Below are positions 1 to 5,772 of a stretch of 6,708 nucleotides of DNA, in pieces. Within the stretch, counting starts at the first letter, position 1; each line of letters starts with the position of its first letter. This DNA is from Candidatus Aenigmatarchaeota archaeon (lineage in GTDB: Archaea > EX4484-52 > GLR71). The notes beneath the pieces were generated by a model, which saw only the letters and a program-made list of their open reading frames with translations, was not told the origin of the DNA and searched no databases. The stretch is taken from assembly GCA_023134675.1 (NCBI GenBank), contig JAGLUQ010000054.1:1-6708 (forward strand), given 5' to 3'. The translations under genes and the position numbers were made by a program.

Positions 1-286
1 CAGGCGTGAAACGCTCCATAGAATCCATCAGGACGCCTGAGAGAGAGTAGGATATCTTAAACTTTTTTTTCTGACCCTTAAGCTCATCAATCTTGTCAAG
101 CATTAGCTGGTTTGCAGGGTAATAACATTTGCCTGCAACTTTCTCAAGGATCTGCCTGTTCTTGCCGTCATCAAATATGGCTGATTCAAGAGTATCAGAT
201 GTCTTTGCCCCGCCTACATTTATCACATGCCCGGGGAAAAGGCGCCTTGGCTGATGGACCTGAAAATAAAAACATACAGAACTCAT
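1..286 (-). CDS. GH57 alpha-amylase-type glycoside hydrolase, N-terminal 95 codons (cut by window edge)
   Basis: The visible part reads MSSVCFYFQVHQPRRL and continues to the left edge without a stop. The YFQVHQP block (residues 7-13) matches conserved region 1 of glycoside hydrolase family 57, where the His of HQP lines the active site. Later blocks also fit the family N-terminus: CYYPANQLML (54-63) and FKISYSLSGVLM (76-87). GH57 members hydrolyse or transfer alpha-1,4-glucans (alpha-amylase, 4-alpha-glucanotransferase) or make alpha-1,6 branches. The fragment starts like the intracellular alpha-amylase subgroup and shows no signal peptide, so cytosolic glucan turnover is inferred. The catalytic Glu and Asp regions lie beyond the window. 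The ATG at 286 is supported by GGAGG at 296-300 with 9 nt spacing. It sits 60 nt downstream of the glycosyltransferase gene and may be co-transcribed. Family is confident; exact activity is not. Confidence 0.88.
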   Translation of the reverse strand, partial: MSSVCFYFQVHQPRRLFPGHVINVGGAKTSDTLESAIFDDGKNRQILEKVAGKCYYPANQLMLDKIDELKGQKKKFKISYSLSGVLMDSMERFTP

Positions 287-295
287 TGACTGGTG

Positions 296-331
296 CCTCC
301 TAAGCTAATAAGAATATGAATCTATTTATAG
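296..331 (-). promoter_or_regulatory. Shine-Dalgarno and possible TATA element ahead of the GH57 gene
   Basis: On the minus strand TAGGAGG (301-296) lies 9 nt before the ATG at 286, a strong ribosome binding site that fixes the start. Further upstream, CTATAAATAG (331-322) resembles an archaeal TATA box. A transcript starting about 27 nt downstream would begin near 299, leaving a very short leader that would cut into the SD. The SD is therefore well supported, while the TATA call is tentative; the gene may instead be read through from the upstream glycosyltransferase operon. Confidence 0.5.
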
Positions 332-346
332 GTTAGGCTATGGGCT

Positions 347-1564
347 TTAACTATCCTGACTTATAGGCATGGAAGGTTTCCAGTCATTTGCAGAGTACTG
401 TTTAGAAACATTATCATATACTAATTTCAGCTTTGTGGAAATGCTGCTCCAGTTGTACTGTTTTTCAATCTTCTTGTATGCATTCTCGGAAAGGCTTGCT
501 GCGAAATTACGGTCACCGAGAACTCTGCAGATACCCCAGGCAAGTGAATTTGAGCTTTCAGGCCATACTTTTATTCCGTCAATGTCATGGCTTATTGTCT
601 CTGCAAGACCTCCCGTGTCTGCCGCAACTACAGGCAGACCGCATGACATGGCCTCTACGGCTGTTATGCCAAAAGGCTCATATCTTGAAGGCACGACCAT
701 GACATCGGAGATGTTCAAAAGCCTCTTCAATGTCTCGTCATCTACAAAACCAAGGAAGAGCACCTTGTCAGCTACACCAAGATCATATGCCTGCTTCTTG
801 AGCCGGTCAGTCATGTATCCGCAGCCTGCAAAGACGAACTTGGCATCCGGCTGCTTTTCAAGTATTGACGGTATAGCTCCTACAAGGATGTCTATGCCTT
901 TCTCCCAGACAAGCCTGCCTACATAGAACACGATGGACTCGTGCGGGAGTGCGTATTTCGCCTTCTCAGCGCCATGGTCAAAATCGGCCCTCATCTTGTC
1001 TATGTTCACGCCATTAGGTATTACGTCTATCTTGTCGTGAGGGATGCTCAAAGAATATGATATGGAACGTTTCATGAACTCTGAGTTACAGACAATTTTC
1101 CATGACTCGTATGCAAGCTTCTTCTCCAGGGAATGTATCAGCTCCTGGCGGTCGCCGCTGATGCCGCCGTATCTTCCGCTCTCAAGTGCGTGTATGGTCG
1201 ATACGAGAGGAATCCTGTACATGTGCTTGACACCTACTGCTGCTGTGGCGACAAGCCAGTCGTGGGCATGTATAATACCTATATCCTTGTGCTCGTTCAT
1301 GACCTCGGATGCCTTGTTCTGCATCAGCATGCTCATCTGCAGAGCCCATGAATGAAAATCTTCGGCGGGTATGTAGTCTGCATCGAACCTGTATACATGG
1401 ACGCCGTCCCTGTTTTCGTATCCGACCTTACCTTCAAAACCACAGGTTATGACTACAGGTTCTATGCCCTGCAACAGCTGGCTTCTTGTCAGGTCTTCAA
1501 GGACTGTGCCTATGCCCCCTACCTTATATGGCGGAAATTCCCATGTCAGGTGCATGACTTTCAC
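347..1564 (-). CDS. GT-B glycosyltransferase (GT4/GT5 family), glycogen synthase-like, 405 aa
   Basis: This is a complete two-domain GT-B retaining glycosyltransferase. The N-terminal acceptor domain opens with HLTWEFPPYKVGGIGT; the KVGGIG loop (14-19) corresponds to the KxGGL donor-phosphate loop of glycogen and starch synthases. HAHDW (100-103 region) and STIHALESGRYGG (122-134) follow. The C-terminal nucleotide-sugar domain shows NGVNIDK (184-190), GRLVWEKG (216-223) and the EX7E motif EPFGITAVE (E296, E304), then CGLPVVAADTGGLAE. The closing helix KKIEKQYNW (364-372) is the usual GT-B tail. The likely reaction is addition of glucose from UDP- or ADP-glucose to an alpha-1,4-glucan, inferred from motifs and the adjacent GH57 gene; another alpha-glucosyl or mannosyl transfer is possible. 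The start is GTG at 1564, overlapping the upstream stop as GTGA, with GGAGGG 8 nt upstream; an ATG three codons in would be too far from the SD. Cytosolic; no membrane segment. Confidence 0.9.
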   Translation of the reverse strand: MKVMHLTWEFPPYKVGGIGTVLEDLTRSQLLQGIEPVVITCGFEGKVGYENRDGVHVYRFDADYIPAEDFHSWALQMSMLMQNKASEVMNEHKDIGIIHAHDWLVATAAVGVKHMYRIPLVSTIHALESGRYGGISGDRQELIHSLEKKLAYESWKIVCNSEFMKRSISYSLSIPHDKIDVIPNGVNIDKMRADFDHGAEKAKYALPHESIVFYVGRLVWEKGIDILVGAIPSILEKQPDAKFVFAGCGYMTDRLKKQAYDLGVADKVLFLGFVDDETLKRLLNISDVMVVPSRYEPFGITAVEAMSCGLPVVAADTGGLAETISHDIDGIKVWPESSNSLAWGICRVLGDRNFAASLSENAYKKIEKQYNWSSISTKLKLVYDNVSKQYSANDWKPSMPISQDS

Positions 1565-2295
1565 TGCTCATACCCTCCGTTATTCCAGTTTCTGAAGACC
1601 CATTTGTAATCCCTCACTATCTTTTTGGTCCACTGCTTCTCTTCGGAATTGACAACATCTACTTTCTGCGGTTCGGGAGAATAGTACTTGATTATCTCAT
1701 TCTTGAGCCAGTCCTCGTTAACCATAACTTTTTGGGATTGTTTGGATCCGCGCCATTCTATCTGCTTGACTGAGTCGGTGTAGCCATTGCTTACACCAGG
1801 TGCTCTGTGATGCTGGAGAGAATAATAATTTACTATGAGAGGTTTTTTTATAGCTGCCTGAAGCGAAAGACCGCATGGGAACATTTCCCACTGGTGAGCA
1901 TGGATAAGGTCTATGCCGCCGTCCCTGTGATAGATATCTGATGCGGCCCTGTTTATCTCCATGGCAAGGGTCAGCGCCCAGGTCAGGGGCGAATATGTCT
2001 TTATAGGATTGTTGATATAATGGACTTTGACACCTCCCATCTCGACTGTCTGGCCTGCTTTCCAGGGGTCATAGGATATAACATTCACGTTCATGTTCCT
2101 GTCGACAAGACCGTCAGCAAGGGATTTGCAGTGCAGGGACTGAGGTGTCAGGTCTTTGGGAAGGTATTCTGCCGAGATCATAAGTATGTTTCTCGGTGTG
2201 TTCTGGGCCTCATGATCTTCCGGGTCTATCTTAAGCTGCCGCAATATCTTCCTTAGAAGAAGCTGGTTCATCTCGTTCTCGTTCATCAGTGACAC
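1561..2295 (-). CDS. Truncated GT-B glycosyltransferase-like protein: N-terminal domain only, 244 aa, probably non-catalytic
   Basis: Residues 36-217 look like the N-terminal Rossmann domain of a GT4/GT5 enzyme: NILMISAEYLP (36-46), GGVKVHYI (87-94), LIHAHQW (130-136) and KVDVVNS (211-217). They track the downstream enzyme in order (a WAL block, HAHxW, then VDVxN). The whole C-terminal nucleotide-sugar domain, including the EX7E motif, is absent, and the donor loop KVGGIG is replaced by KDLTPQ (47-52). The last 25 residues (KKIVRDYKW, 224-232) match the GT-B closing helix of the neighbour (KKIEKQYNW), so the C-domain looks excised rather than cut off. No C-domain coding sequence is left over, because the next gene starts inside the stop codon. 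I infer a non-catalytic partner or regulator of the coupled enzyme. The start is uncertain: GTG 2295 or ATG 2286, neither with an SD. Residues 1-30 form a charged extension. Confidence 0.8.
   Translation of the reverse strand: MSLMNENEMNQLLLRKILRQLKIDPEDHEAQNTPRNILMISAEYLPKDLTPQSLHCKSLADGLVDRNMNVNVISYDPWKAGQTVEMGGVKVHYINNPIKTYSPLTWALTLAMEINRAASDIYHRDGGIDLIHAHQWEMFPCGLSLQAAIKKPLIVNYYSLQHHRAPGVSNGYTDSVKQIEWRGSKQSQKVMVNEDWLKNEIIKYYSPEPQKVDVVNSEEKQWTKKIVRDYKWVFRNWNNGGYEQ
1573..1578 (-). promoter_or_regulatory. Ribosome binding site that decides the GTG start of the glycosyltransferase
   Basis: GGAGGG (1578-1573, minus strand) lies inside the end of the upstream coding region and 8 nt before the GTG at 1564. 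The spacing to the in-frame ATG at 1555 would be 17 nt, so the GTG is preferred. With the GTGA stop/start overlap this indicates translational coupling of the two glycosyltransferase-fold proteins. Confidence 0.75.
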
Positions 2296-2337
2296 GTCTT
2301 TAAATCTATAATGAGCAATGTAAGATATTGGTCTTTG

Positions 2338-2350
2338 TATTATAAATATG
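2338..2350 (-). promoter_or_regulatory. Putative TATA element for the glycosyltransferase operon
   Basis: The minus strand reads CATATTTATAATA here, an archaeal TATA-like octamer. Initiation about 27 nt downstream would fall near 2317, giving a leader of 20-30 nt to the GTG (2295) or ATG (2286). A second candidate, TTATAGATTTA (2311-2301), would give an almost leaderless mRNA starting near the ATG at 2286. The 162-nt gap between the FKBP gene and this operon is very AT-rich, so false TATA matches are easy and the call is weak. Confidence 0.35.
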
Positions 2351-2433
2351 TTTTTGGTTATTGATAAATGTTGTCATATAAATATAAGAAAAATTCTTAA
2401 GATCAGAACGGAGGATATAGACAAAGCTATAAG

Positions 2434-2453
2434 ATAAATTAAAGAGAAAAAAT
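2434..2453 (-). terminator. Oligo-T terminator after the FKBP gene
   Basis: A few bases after the FKBP stop codon the minus strand reads ATTTTTTCTCTTTAATTT, with a T6 run at 2452-2447 followed by further T stretches. Archaeal RNA polymerase can terminate at such U-rich tracts without a hairpin. The placement directly after a stop and ahead of a candidate promoter is what is expected; no stable stem is visible. Confidence 0.45.
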
Positions 2454-2457
2454 ATGT

Positions 2458-3606
2458 TTATTGAATGCCTGTTTTTGTCACATTCTCAACAGTGATATCA
2501 AAGATTAGTGTCTTTCCTGCCATGGCTGAGTTAAGGTCAAAGGTTATTGATTCCTCGCTGACAGAGACTACAGTTCCCTGGCCGTAAGGTGTCATTATTT
2601 CCTGGCCTGTTTCGGCGTCGACCTGAAGGCTTATAGTGTCTTCTGCAAGGGTGATGGATGCCGGGCCGAAAAGGGTCTGTATGATCTGGCCTTCTTCAGG
2701 GTTCTGCATGATTGTCAATGTTGTCCCGTTCTTTTCCATGACTGTTGAGTTCCAGGCAGTCTGAGGCATGATAAAAGTATCGCCTATCTCCATCATGTAT
2801 TCAAGTGTTATGTTTTCAGAACCTATCTCTTTGACTGTGAAGTTCCATGGGAACATGGCACCTACTATGTCGTCCAGGACAGGATCTTTGCCGAAGGCAT
2901 TATCAAAATCAGAAGAGGATATGTCAAACTCGCGTCCGAGGTATATTATTCGGTCCAGTGATGTAGGTATATCTATGATCTTTTCCGGGTCGCTTGCGCC
3001 GTAGGCATCTTCGGGTGGTATTGTCACTGTCTTTGTCTCGCCGAGCGCCATGCCGACAACTGCATCATCAAAGCCTTTTATCATCTGGCCTGCCCCGACC
3101 CCAAAGGTGAGCGGTGCATAATCCCTGCCTTCTATATATAAATCATTCTCTTTTGCTATAGATTCATAGCTTGTGTCAAAGACCTTGCCGTCAGTGAACC
3201 TGCCGATGTAATTGACAGATACTGTGTCGCCTATATCTACTGCAAGTGCGGGAGATGATGATGAGTCTGATGGATTAAAATCAAAATTCTTTGATGCTGC
3301 AAAAGCAAGGAGAAATATAAACAATATTGCGATGAAAGATATTATCCTTTTTCTTTTATTGTCTGCCTGTGGATTTTTGGGTTCTGTCTTCTCTGCAGGT
3401 TTTTCAGTTTTTTTTGCAGATGCTTTTTTCACAGGCTTCTTGCGTGAGGCAGGAGATGATTTGGATACTGGTTTTTTTGGTGAGGCTTTTGATTTAGGTG
3501 CTGTTTTTTTTGGCGGTGCAGATTTTATTTTTGATACTTTTTTTGTCTTTCTGACAGGAGCTTTAATGCTTGCCTTCTTTTTTGCAGTTGTCTTCTTATC
3601 TGCCAT
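2458..3606 (-). CDS. Membrane-anchored FKBP-type (SlyD-like) peptidyl-prolyl cis-trans isomerase with lysine-rich N-terminal tail, 382 aa
   Basis: Residues 1-87 are low-complexity Lys/Ala/Pro/Ser (29 Lys, 4 Arg), resembling a histone H1 or AlbA-like basic tail. One hydrophobic segment follows (IISFIAILFIFLLAFAA, 88-104), then a short Ser-rich linker. The FKBP domain begins at IGDTVSVNYIGRF (125-137), with VFDTS (142-146), TFGVGAGQMIKGFDDAV (167-183) and IPPEDAYG (196-203), and closes with FDLNSAMAGKTLIFDITV (356-373), the counterpart of the SlyD FNHPLAGxxLxF block. The inserted flap between (about 204-350) is roughly twice the usual size. FKBPs speed proline isomerisation and chaperone folding. 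The basic tail predicts an N-in topology with the enzyme outside the membrane, consistent with five N-X-S/T sequons (N255, N265, N286, N293, N375). Start ATG at 3606 has only a weak SD. It is unrelated in pathway to its neighbours. Typical archaeal FKBPs are 150-270 aa, so this one is long. Confidence 0.9.
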   Translation of the reverse strand: MADKKTTAKKKASIKAPVRKTKKVSKIKSAPPKKTAPKSKASPKKPVSKSSPASRKKPVKKASAKKTEKPAEKTEPKNPQADNKRKRIISFIAILFIFLLAFAASKNFDFNPSDSSSSPALAVDIGDTVSVNYIGRFTDGKVFDTSYESIAKENDLYIEGRDYAPLTFGVGAGQMIKGFDDAVVGMALGETKTVTIPPEDAYGASDPEKIIDIPTSLDRIIYLGREFDISSSDFDNAFGKDPVLDDIVGAMFPWNFTVKEIGSENITLEYMMEIGDTFIMPQTAWNSTVMEKNGTTLTIMQNPEEGQIIQTLFGPASITLAEDTISLQVDAETGQEIMTPYGQGTVVSVSEESITFDLNSAMAGKTLIFDITVENVTKTGIQ

Positions 3607-3640
3607 GTTGAATCATCTGTATCAAGATTTCGCATGAAAT

Positions 3641-3650
3641 GTTTATAAGT
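3641..3650 (-). promoter_or_regulatory. TATA-box-like element ahead of the FKBP gene
   Basis: ACTTATAAAC (3650-3641, minus strand) lies in the 57-nt gap between the kinase stop and the FKBP start, preceded by an A-rich stretch (CAAAACA) that could act as a BRE. Initiation about 27 nt downstream would be near 3619, giving a leader of about 13 nt, consistent with the weak SD. This suggests the FKBP gene is transcribed separately from the kinase. Confidence 0.5.
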
Positions 3651-3663
3651 GTTTTGTAAGGGC

Positions 3664-5046
3664 CTATGCGAGGTCGCCGACAAAGGCTGTTGATGATACT
3701 GTGTCGCCGAGGCCTACTGTCGCTTTCGCATGGACGCCTATCTTTGTAGGTACCATCACAAGATAATTTTTCCCGCAGGAATAGATGCCTTCGCCAATCT
3801 TTGATGCCTGATGCCTGTCCATCAATGAGAGCTGCTTCATACCTTTGGGGTTTACCCCTACATTGTTGCTCAGGTCAAGATCTACAGCATGATGTATGAA
3901 TCCTCTTATGCTTCTCGCGAAAGCTGACATGACGCAGAGCTGCATTGCATCCCGTGTCTTTTCAGGCGGTGCGTAATCCTTGTCTGCGAGGCAGAGCATA
4001 TAGTTTATGTTGTGGACATGCACTCTTTTCAGTCCTATTTTTCTTTTTATGTATCTTATGCCTTCAAGAAGATCTTTTGCGCTGTAGCCGGAATTCTTTA
4101 TATTGTCGGCGAGATCTTTTTTGCCCATAGATCTCAGGAATATGCATGTCTCCCTCTCGTTGCATCCGAGGCTGTCTACTGAAGGCAGAAGATATTTCAC
4201 TATCTTTGCGACCTTATCCTGGCATTCCTCTGAAGTGAACTCAAAATGCATCTTCATCTCAGGGTTTGCTTTTCTCATGAGACCCAGCTGAACTTTCGCC
4301 CTGAAGAACTGCTCGTCTGTTGAAATTGCCTGGTATCCGCTCAGGAATGCTCTCTTTATATTTTTCAGGACTTCTTTGAAATTATCTGATATCTTATCGT
4401 CAAAAAACGGTTCTCTTCCTTTCGGCCGGCAGGATACTATGAAACGGTTAATCCGGGGGACTGAGAAAGAACTGTCTTTAGTCTTCACTTTGCAGCCTTC
4501 CTTAAATTCAAAGACAAGGTTTATTTTCGGTGTATCATTGACTGAAGATGCATCTTTTGCTTTTATGATCCTTGTAGAATTTCCGGAGAGCTTGAGCGCT
4601 TTTACTGCAGGATCATACATATCCGCCTCTGCCTCGGAAAGCTTCGGATTGAATACTACTACATTTTTCATGCCGAGGTGCGCAAGGACATTTGCCACAA
4701 TGCCTGCCTGCCCGCCTATCCTTTGAGAGTCATAGGTGATATTGTCAAGCAGATAGTTGTATGTATCCATATCTTTTATTTCCCATTCCATCGCCTTGCC
4801 CAGCTTCATCGATGCTATGAGACCTGTACGGAAATCGTCAAGGGAATTTATTTCGCATGCATTGTTTTTTGAACTGAAGCTTTCTATCTGAAGTGATTTC
4901 AGAAGCTTGCTGTCAACATGCTTTATGGCATCCATGTTGGTGTTGAAGGCGACAAATATGCCTGATATGTTTTTTGTGCATCTCTCGAAATGGTCTGATA
5001 CCTTTTCGTATCGGTTCTGCCAGAACTGTTCGGGGTCGGTCTGCAT
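3664..5046 (-). CDS. ADP-dependent phosphofructokinase/glucokinase, 460 aa
   Basis: This is a full-length member of the archaeal ADP-dependent sugar kinase family (ribokinase-like fold, usually 450-470 aa). It phosphorylates fructose-6-phosphate and/or glucose using ADP as donor, giving AMP, in the modified Embden-Meyerhof pathway. Visible family blocks are FNTNMDAIKHV (34-44), the small-lid segment GKAMEWE (83-89), GGQAGIVANVLAHLG (111-125), HFEFTSEE (267-274), CNERE (295-299) and the C-terminal GLGDT (445-449), whose Asp448 is the expected catalytic base. Both phosphofructokinase and glucokinase share these, so substrate preference is not settled. Basic residues around RINRFIVSCRPKGR (198-211) could hold a sugar phosphate, which leans slightly towards phosphofructokinase. 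Start ATG at 5046 has no SD, and a TATA element at the right distance suggests a leaderless mRNA. Cytosolic. Confidence 0.92.
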   Translation of the reverse strand: MQTDPEQFWQNRYEKVSDHFERCTKNISGIFVAFNTNMDAIKHVDSKLLKSLQIESFSSKNNACEINSLDDFRTGLIASMKLGKAMEWEIKDMDTYNYLLDNITYDSQRIGGQAGIVANVLAHLGMKNVVVFNPKLSEAEADMYDPAVKALKLSGNSTRIIKAKDASSVNDTPKINLVFEFKEGCKVKTKDSSFSVPRINRFIVSCRPKGREPFFDDKISDNFKEVLKNIKRAFLSGYQAISTDEQFFRAKVQLGLMRKANPEMKMHFEFTSEECQDKVAKIVKYLLPSVDSLGCNERETCIFLRSMGKKDLADNIKNSGYSAKDLLEGIRYIKRKIGLKRVHVHNINYMLCLADKDYAPPEKTRDAMQLCVMSAFARSIRGFIHHAVDLDLSNNVGVNPKGMKQLSLMDRHQASKIGEGIYSCGKNYLVMVPTKIGVHAKATVGLGDTVSSTAFVGDLA

Positions 5047-5068
5047 ATTCTGTATTTGTTTTTATCGG

Positions 5069-5080
5069 GTATATATAGGT
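5069..5080 (-). promoter_or_regulatory. TATA box for the ADP-dependent kinase; probable leaderless transcript
   Basis: ACCTATATATAC (5080-5069, minus strand) is a good archaeal TATA match in the 39-nt gap between the orphan gene and the kinase. Its centre (about 5074) is some 28 nt from the ATG at 5046, so transcription should start at or within a base or two of the start codon. There is no purine-rich SD between it and the ATG, which fits leaderless translation. Confidence 0.6.
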
Positions 5081-5085
5081 TGATG

Positions 5086-5640
5086 TCAATTATTGCCTGT
5101 CGGGTATCCTTTTATAAAAAAGGGATTTTCTAAATCCAGGGCATCCAGGAACATCTCGATGAAAGAGCTGTCTAATTTCTGAAGAGACATGAATTGAAAA
5201 TTCAGGTCAGATTTCTCAAGTGATTTACATATCCCCTGCTCTGCTTCATATTGACCTGTCTGGCCTGGTCTATCCAAGAGATAATCATCTAAGACAAAAT
5301 GACAATAAAGCTTATTTTCCATCAGAATTTTTGAGAGATAATATTCTTTATCCCTCTTTGTATCTTCAGGCAGAATACCAAGAAACCGGTCTATATCAAA
5401 ATTATCCAGATTTATCTTGTCCAGATCAATACCTATGAATACAAAAGAATTCGGTCCTTTCGTATATGCATTATATCTGTTTGCAGCGTTAGACAAAGAA
5501 GATGTGCAGACAATATCATAAGTATTGTAAATTCTGCCATTTCCACCTAAGACTACATAGTTCTTCATATTATTCTCAGGCTGCTTGACAGTTGTTTCCT
5601 GTTCTGCAGAAGATGCAGGTTCACATATCTGGCTTGACAT
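5086..5640 (-). CDS. Hypothetical protein, about 184 aa, unrecognised
   Basis: I do not recognise a family. The protein is acidic and soluble-looking, with no signal peptide or membrane helix. Residues 1-25 are a Ser/Glu/Gln-rich, probably disordered tail. A compact domain seems to begin at MKNYVVLGGNGRIYNTYD and contains NSFVFIGIDLDKINLDNFDIDR, an alternating hydrophobic/acidic stretch, and a Phe-rich C-terminus (FIEMFLDALDLENPFFIKGYP). A longer reading from ATG 5649 is possible, but the GGAGG at 5651-5655 would then be 1 nt from the start; it is 10 nt from the ATG at 5640, which I prefer. By hand count, 5101-5640 is about 36.5% G+C against about 48% over 5821-6180 in the upstream galT-like gene, so it stands out in base composition and may be recently acquired or fast-evolving. 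Its own promoter-like element and an unusual leader suggest separate regulation. Confidence 0.75.
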   Translation of the reverse strand: MSSQICEPASSAEQETTVKQPENNMKNYVVLGGNGRIYNTYDIVCTSSLSNAANRYNAYTKGPNSFVFIGIDLDKINLDNFDIDRFLGILPEDTKRDKEYYLSKILMENKLYCHFVLDDYLLDRPGQTGQYEAEQGICKSLEKSDLNFQFMSLQKLDSSFIEMFLDALDLENPFFIKGYPTGNN

Positions 5641-5649
5641 ATCATTCAT

Positions 5650-5670
5650 ACCTCCTTTTTACAGGGAGGC
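5650..5670 (-). promoter_or_regulatory. Hairpin pairing the Shine-Dalgarno with an upstream anti-SD
   Basis: On the minus strand GCCTCC (5670-5665) is followed by a 9-nt A-rich loop and then GGAGGT (5655-5650). The halves can form 6 bp including a closing G-U wobble, burying the whole SD used for the start at 5640. This is read directly from the sequence. Regulation of translation by this fold is inferred. Confidence 0.55.
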
Positions 5671-5687
5671 AAAAAAAGTGACCCACT
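5671..5687 (-). terminator. Oligo-T run with a small stem: galT-like gene terminator or leader attenuator
   Basis: AGTG-GGT-CACT (5687-5677) is a 4-bp stem running into a T7 tract (5677-5671). A T7 run alone can terminate archaeal transcription. It is the first clear oligo-T after the galT-like stop at 5773, so it may end that transcript. However, a strong TATA element lies upstream at 5727-5740, which would put the T7 inside the leader of the orphan gene. Confidence 0.45.
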
Positions 5688-5726
5688 AGCGAAGAGGCTT
5701 TAAAGATTTAAAAGCATTAATAATTA

Positions 5727-5740
5727 CCTTTATATATCAG
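5727..5740 (-). promoter_or_regulatory. TATA box, probably for the orphan gene
   Basis: CTGATATATAAAGG (5740-5727, minus strand) is the best TATA-like sequence in the 132-nt gap between the galT-like stop and the orphan start. Initiation near 5707 would give a leader of about 66 nt containing the T7 run and the SD hairpin. Alternative AT-rich elements exist at 5763-5750 (CTTATATAATT) and 5706-5700 (CTTTAAA); the latter would start transcription at about the T7 run. Confidence 0.5.
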
Positions 5741-5772
5741 TTAGTGACTAAATTATATAAGCATTCTCTTTT

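Noticed and set aside
369..926. Plus-strand 185-codon open frame opposite the glycosyltransferase
   Set aside because: It lies entirely antisense to a gene with clear conserved motifs, and its translation has no recognisable domain.
1561..2295. Half-size glycosyltransferase as a frameshifted full-length gene
   Set aside because: The downstream sequence belongs entirely to the next intact gene, so no orphaned C-terminal domain exists to be rejoined.
3404..3545. T7-T8 runs on the plus strand as terminators
   Set aside because: They lie inside a coding region on the other strand and no plus-strand gene precedes them; they are explained by Lys codons.
3212..3637. Plus-strand 141-codon open frame, Phe-rich and membrane-like
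   Set aside because: It is the antisense image of the Lys codons (AAA/AAG read as TTT/CTT) of the FKBP tail, and has no SD or family match.
5641..5649. ATG at 5649 as start of the orphan protein
   Set aside because: The GGAGG would be only 1 nt away; the ATG at 5640 has a normal 10-nt spacing.
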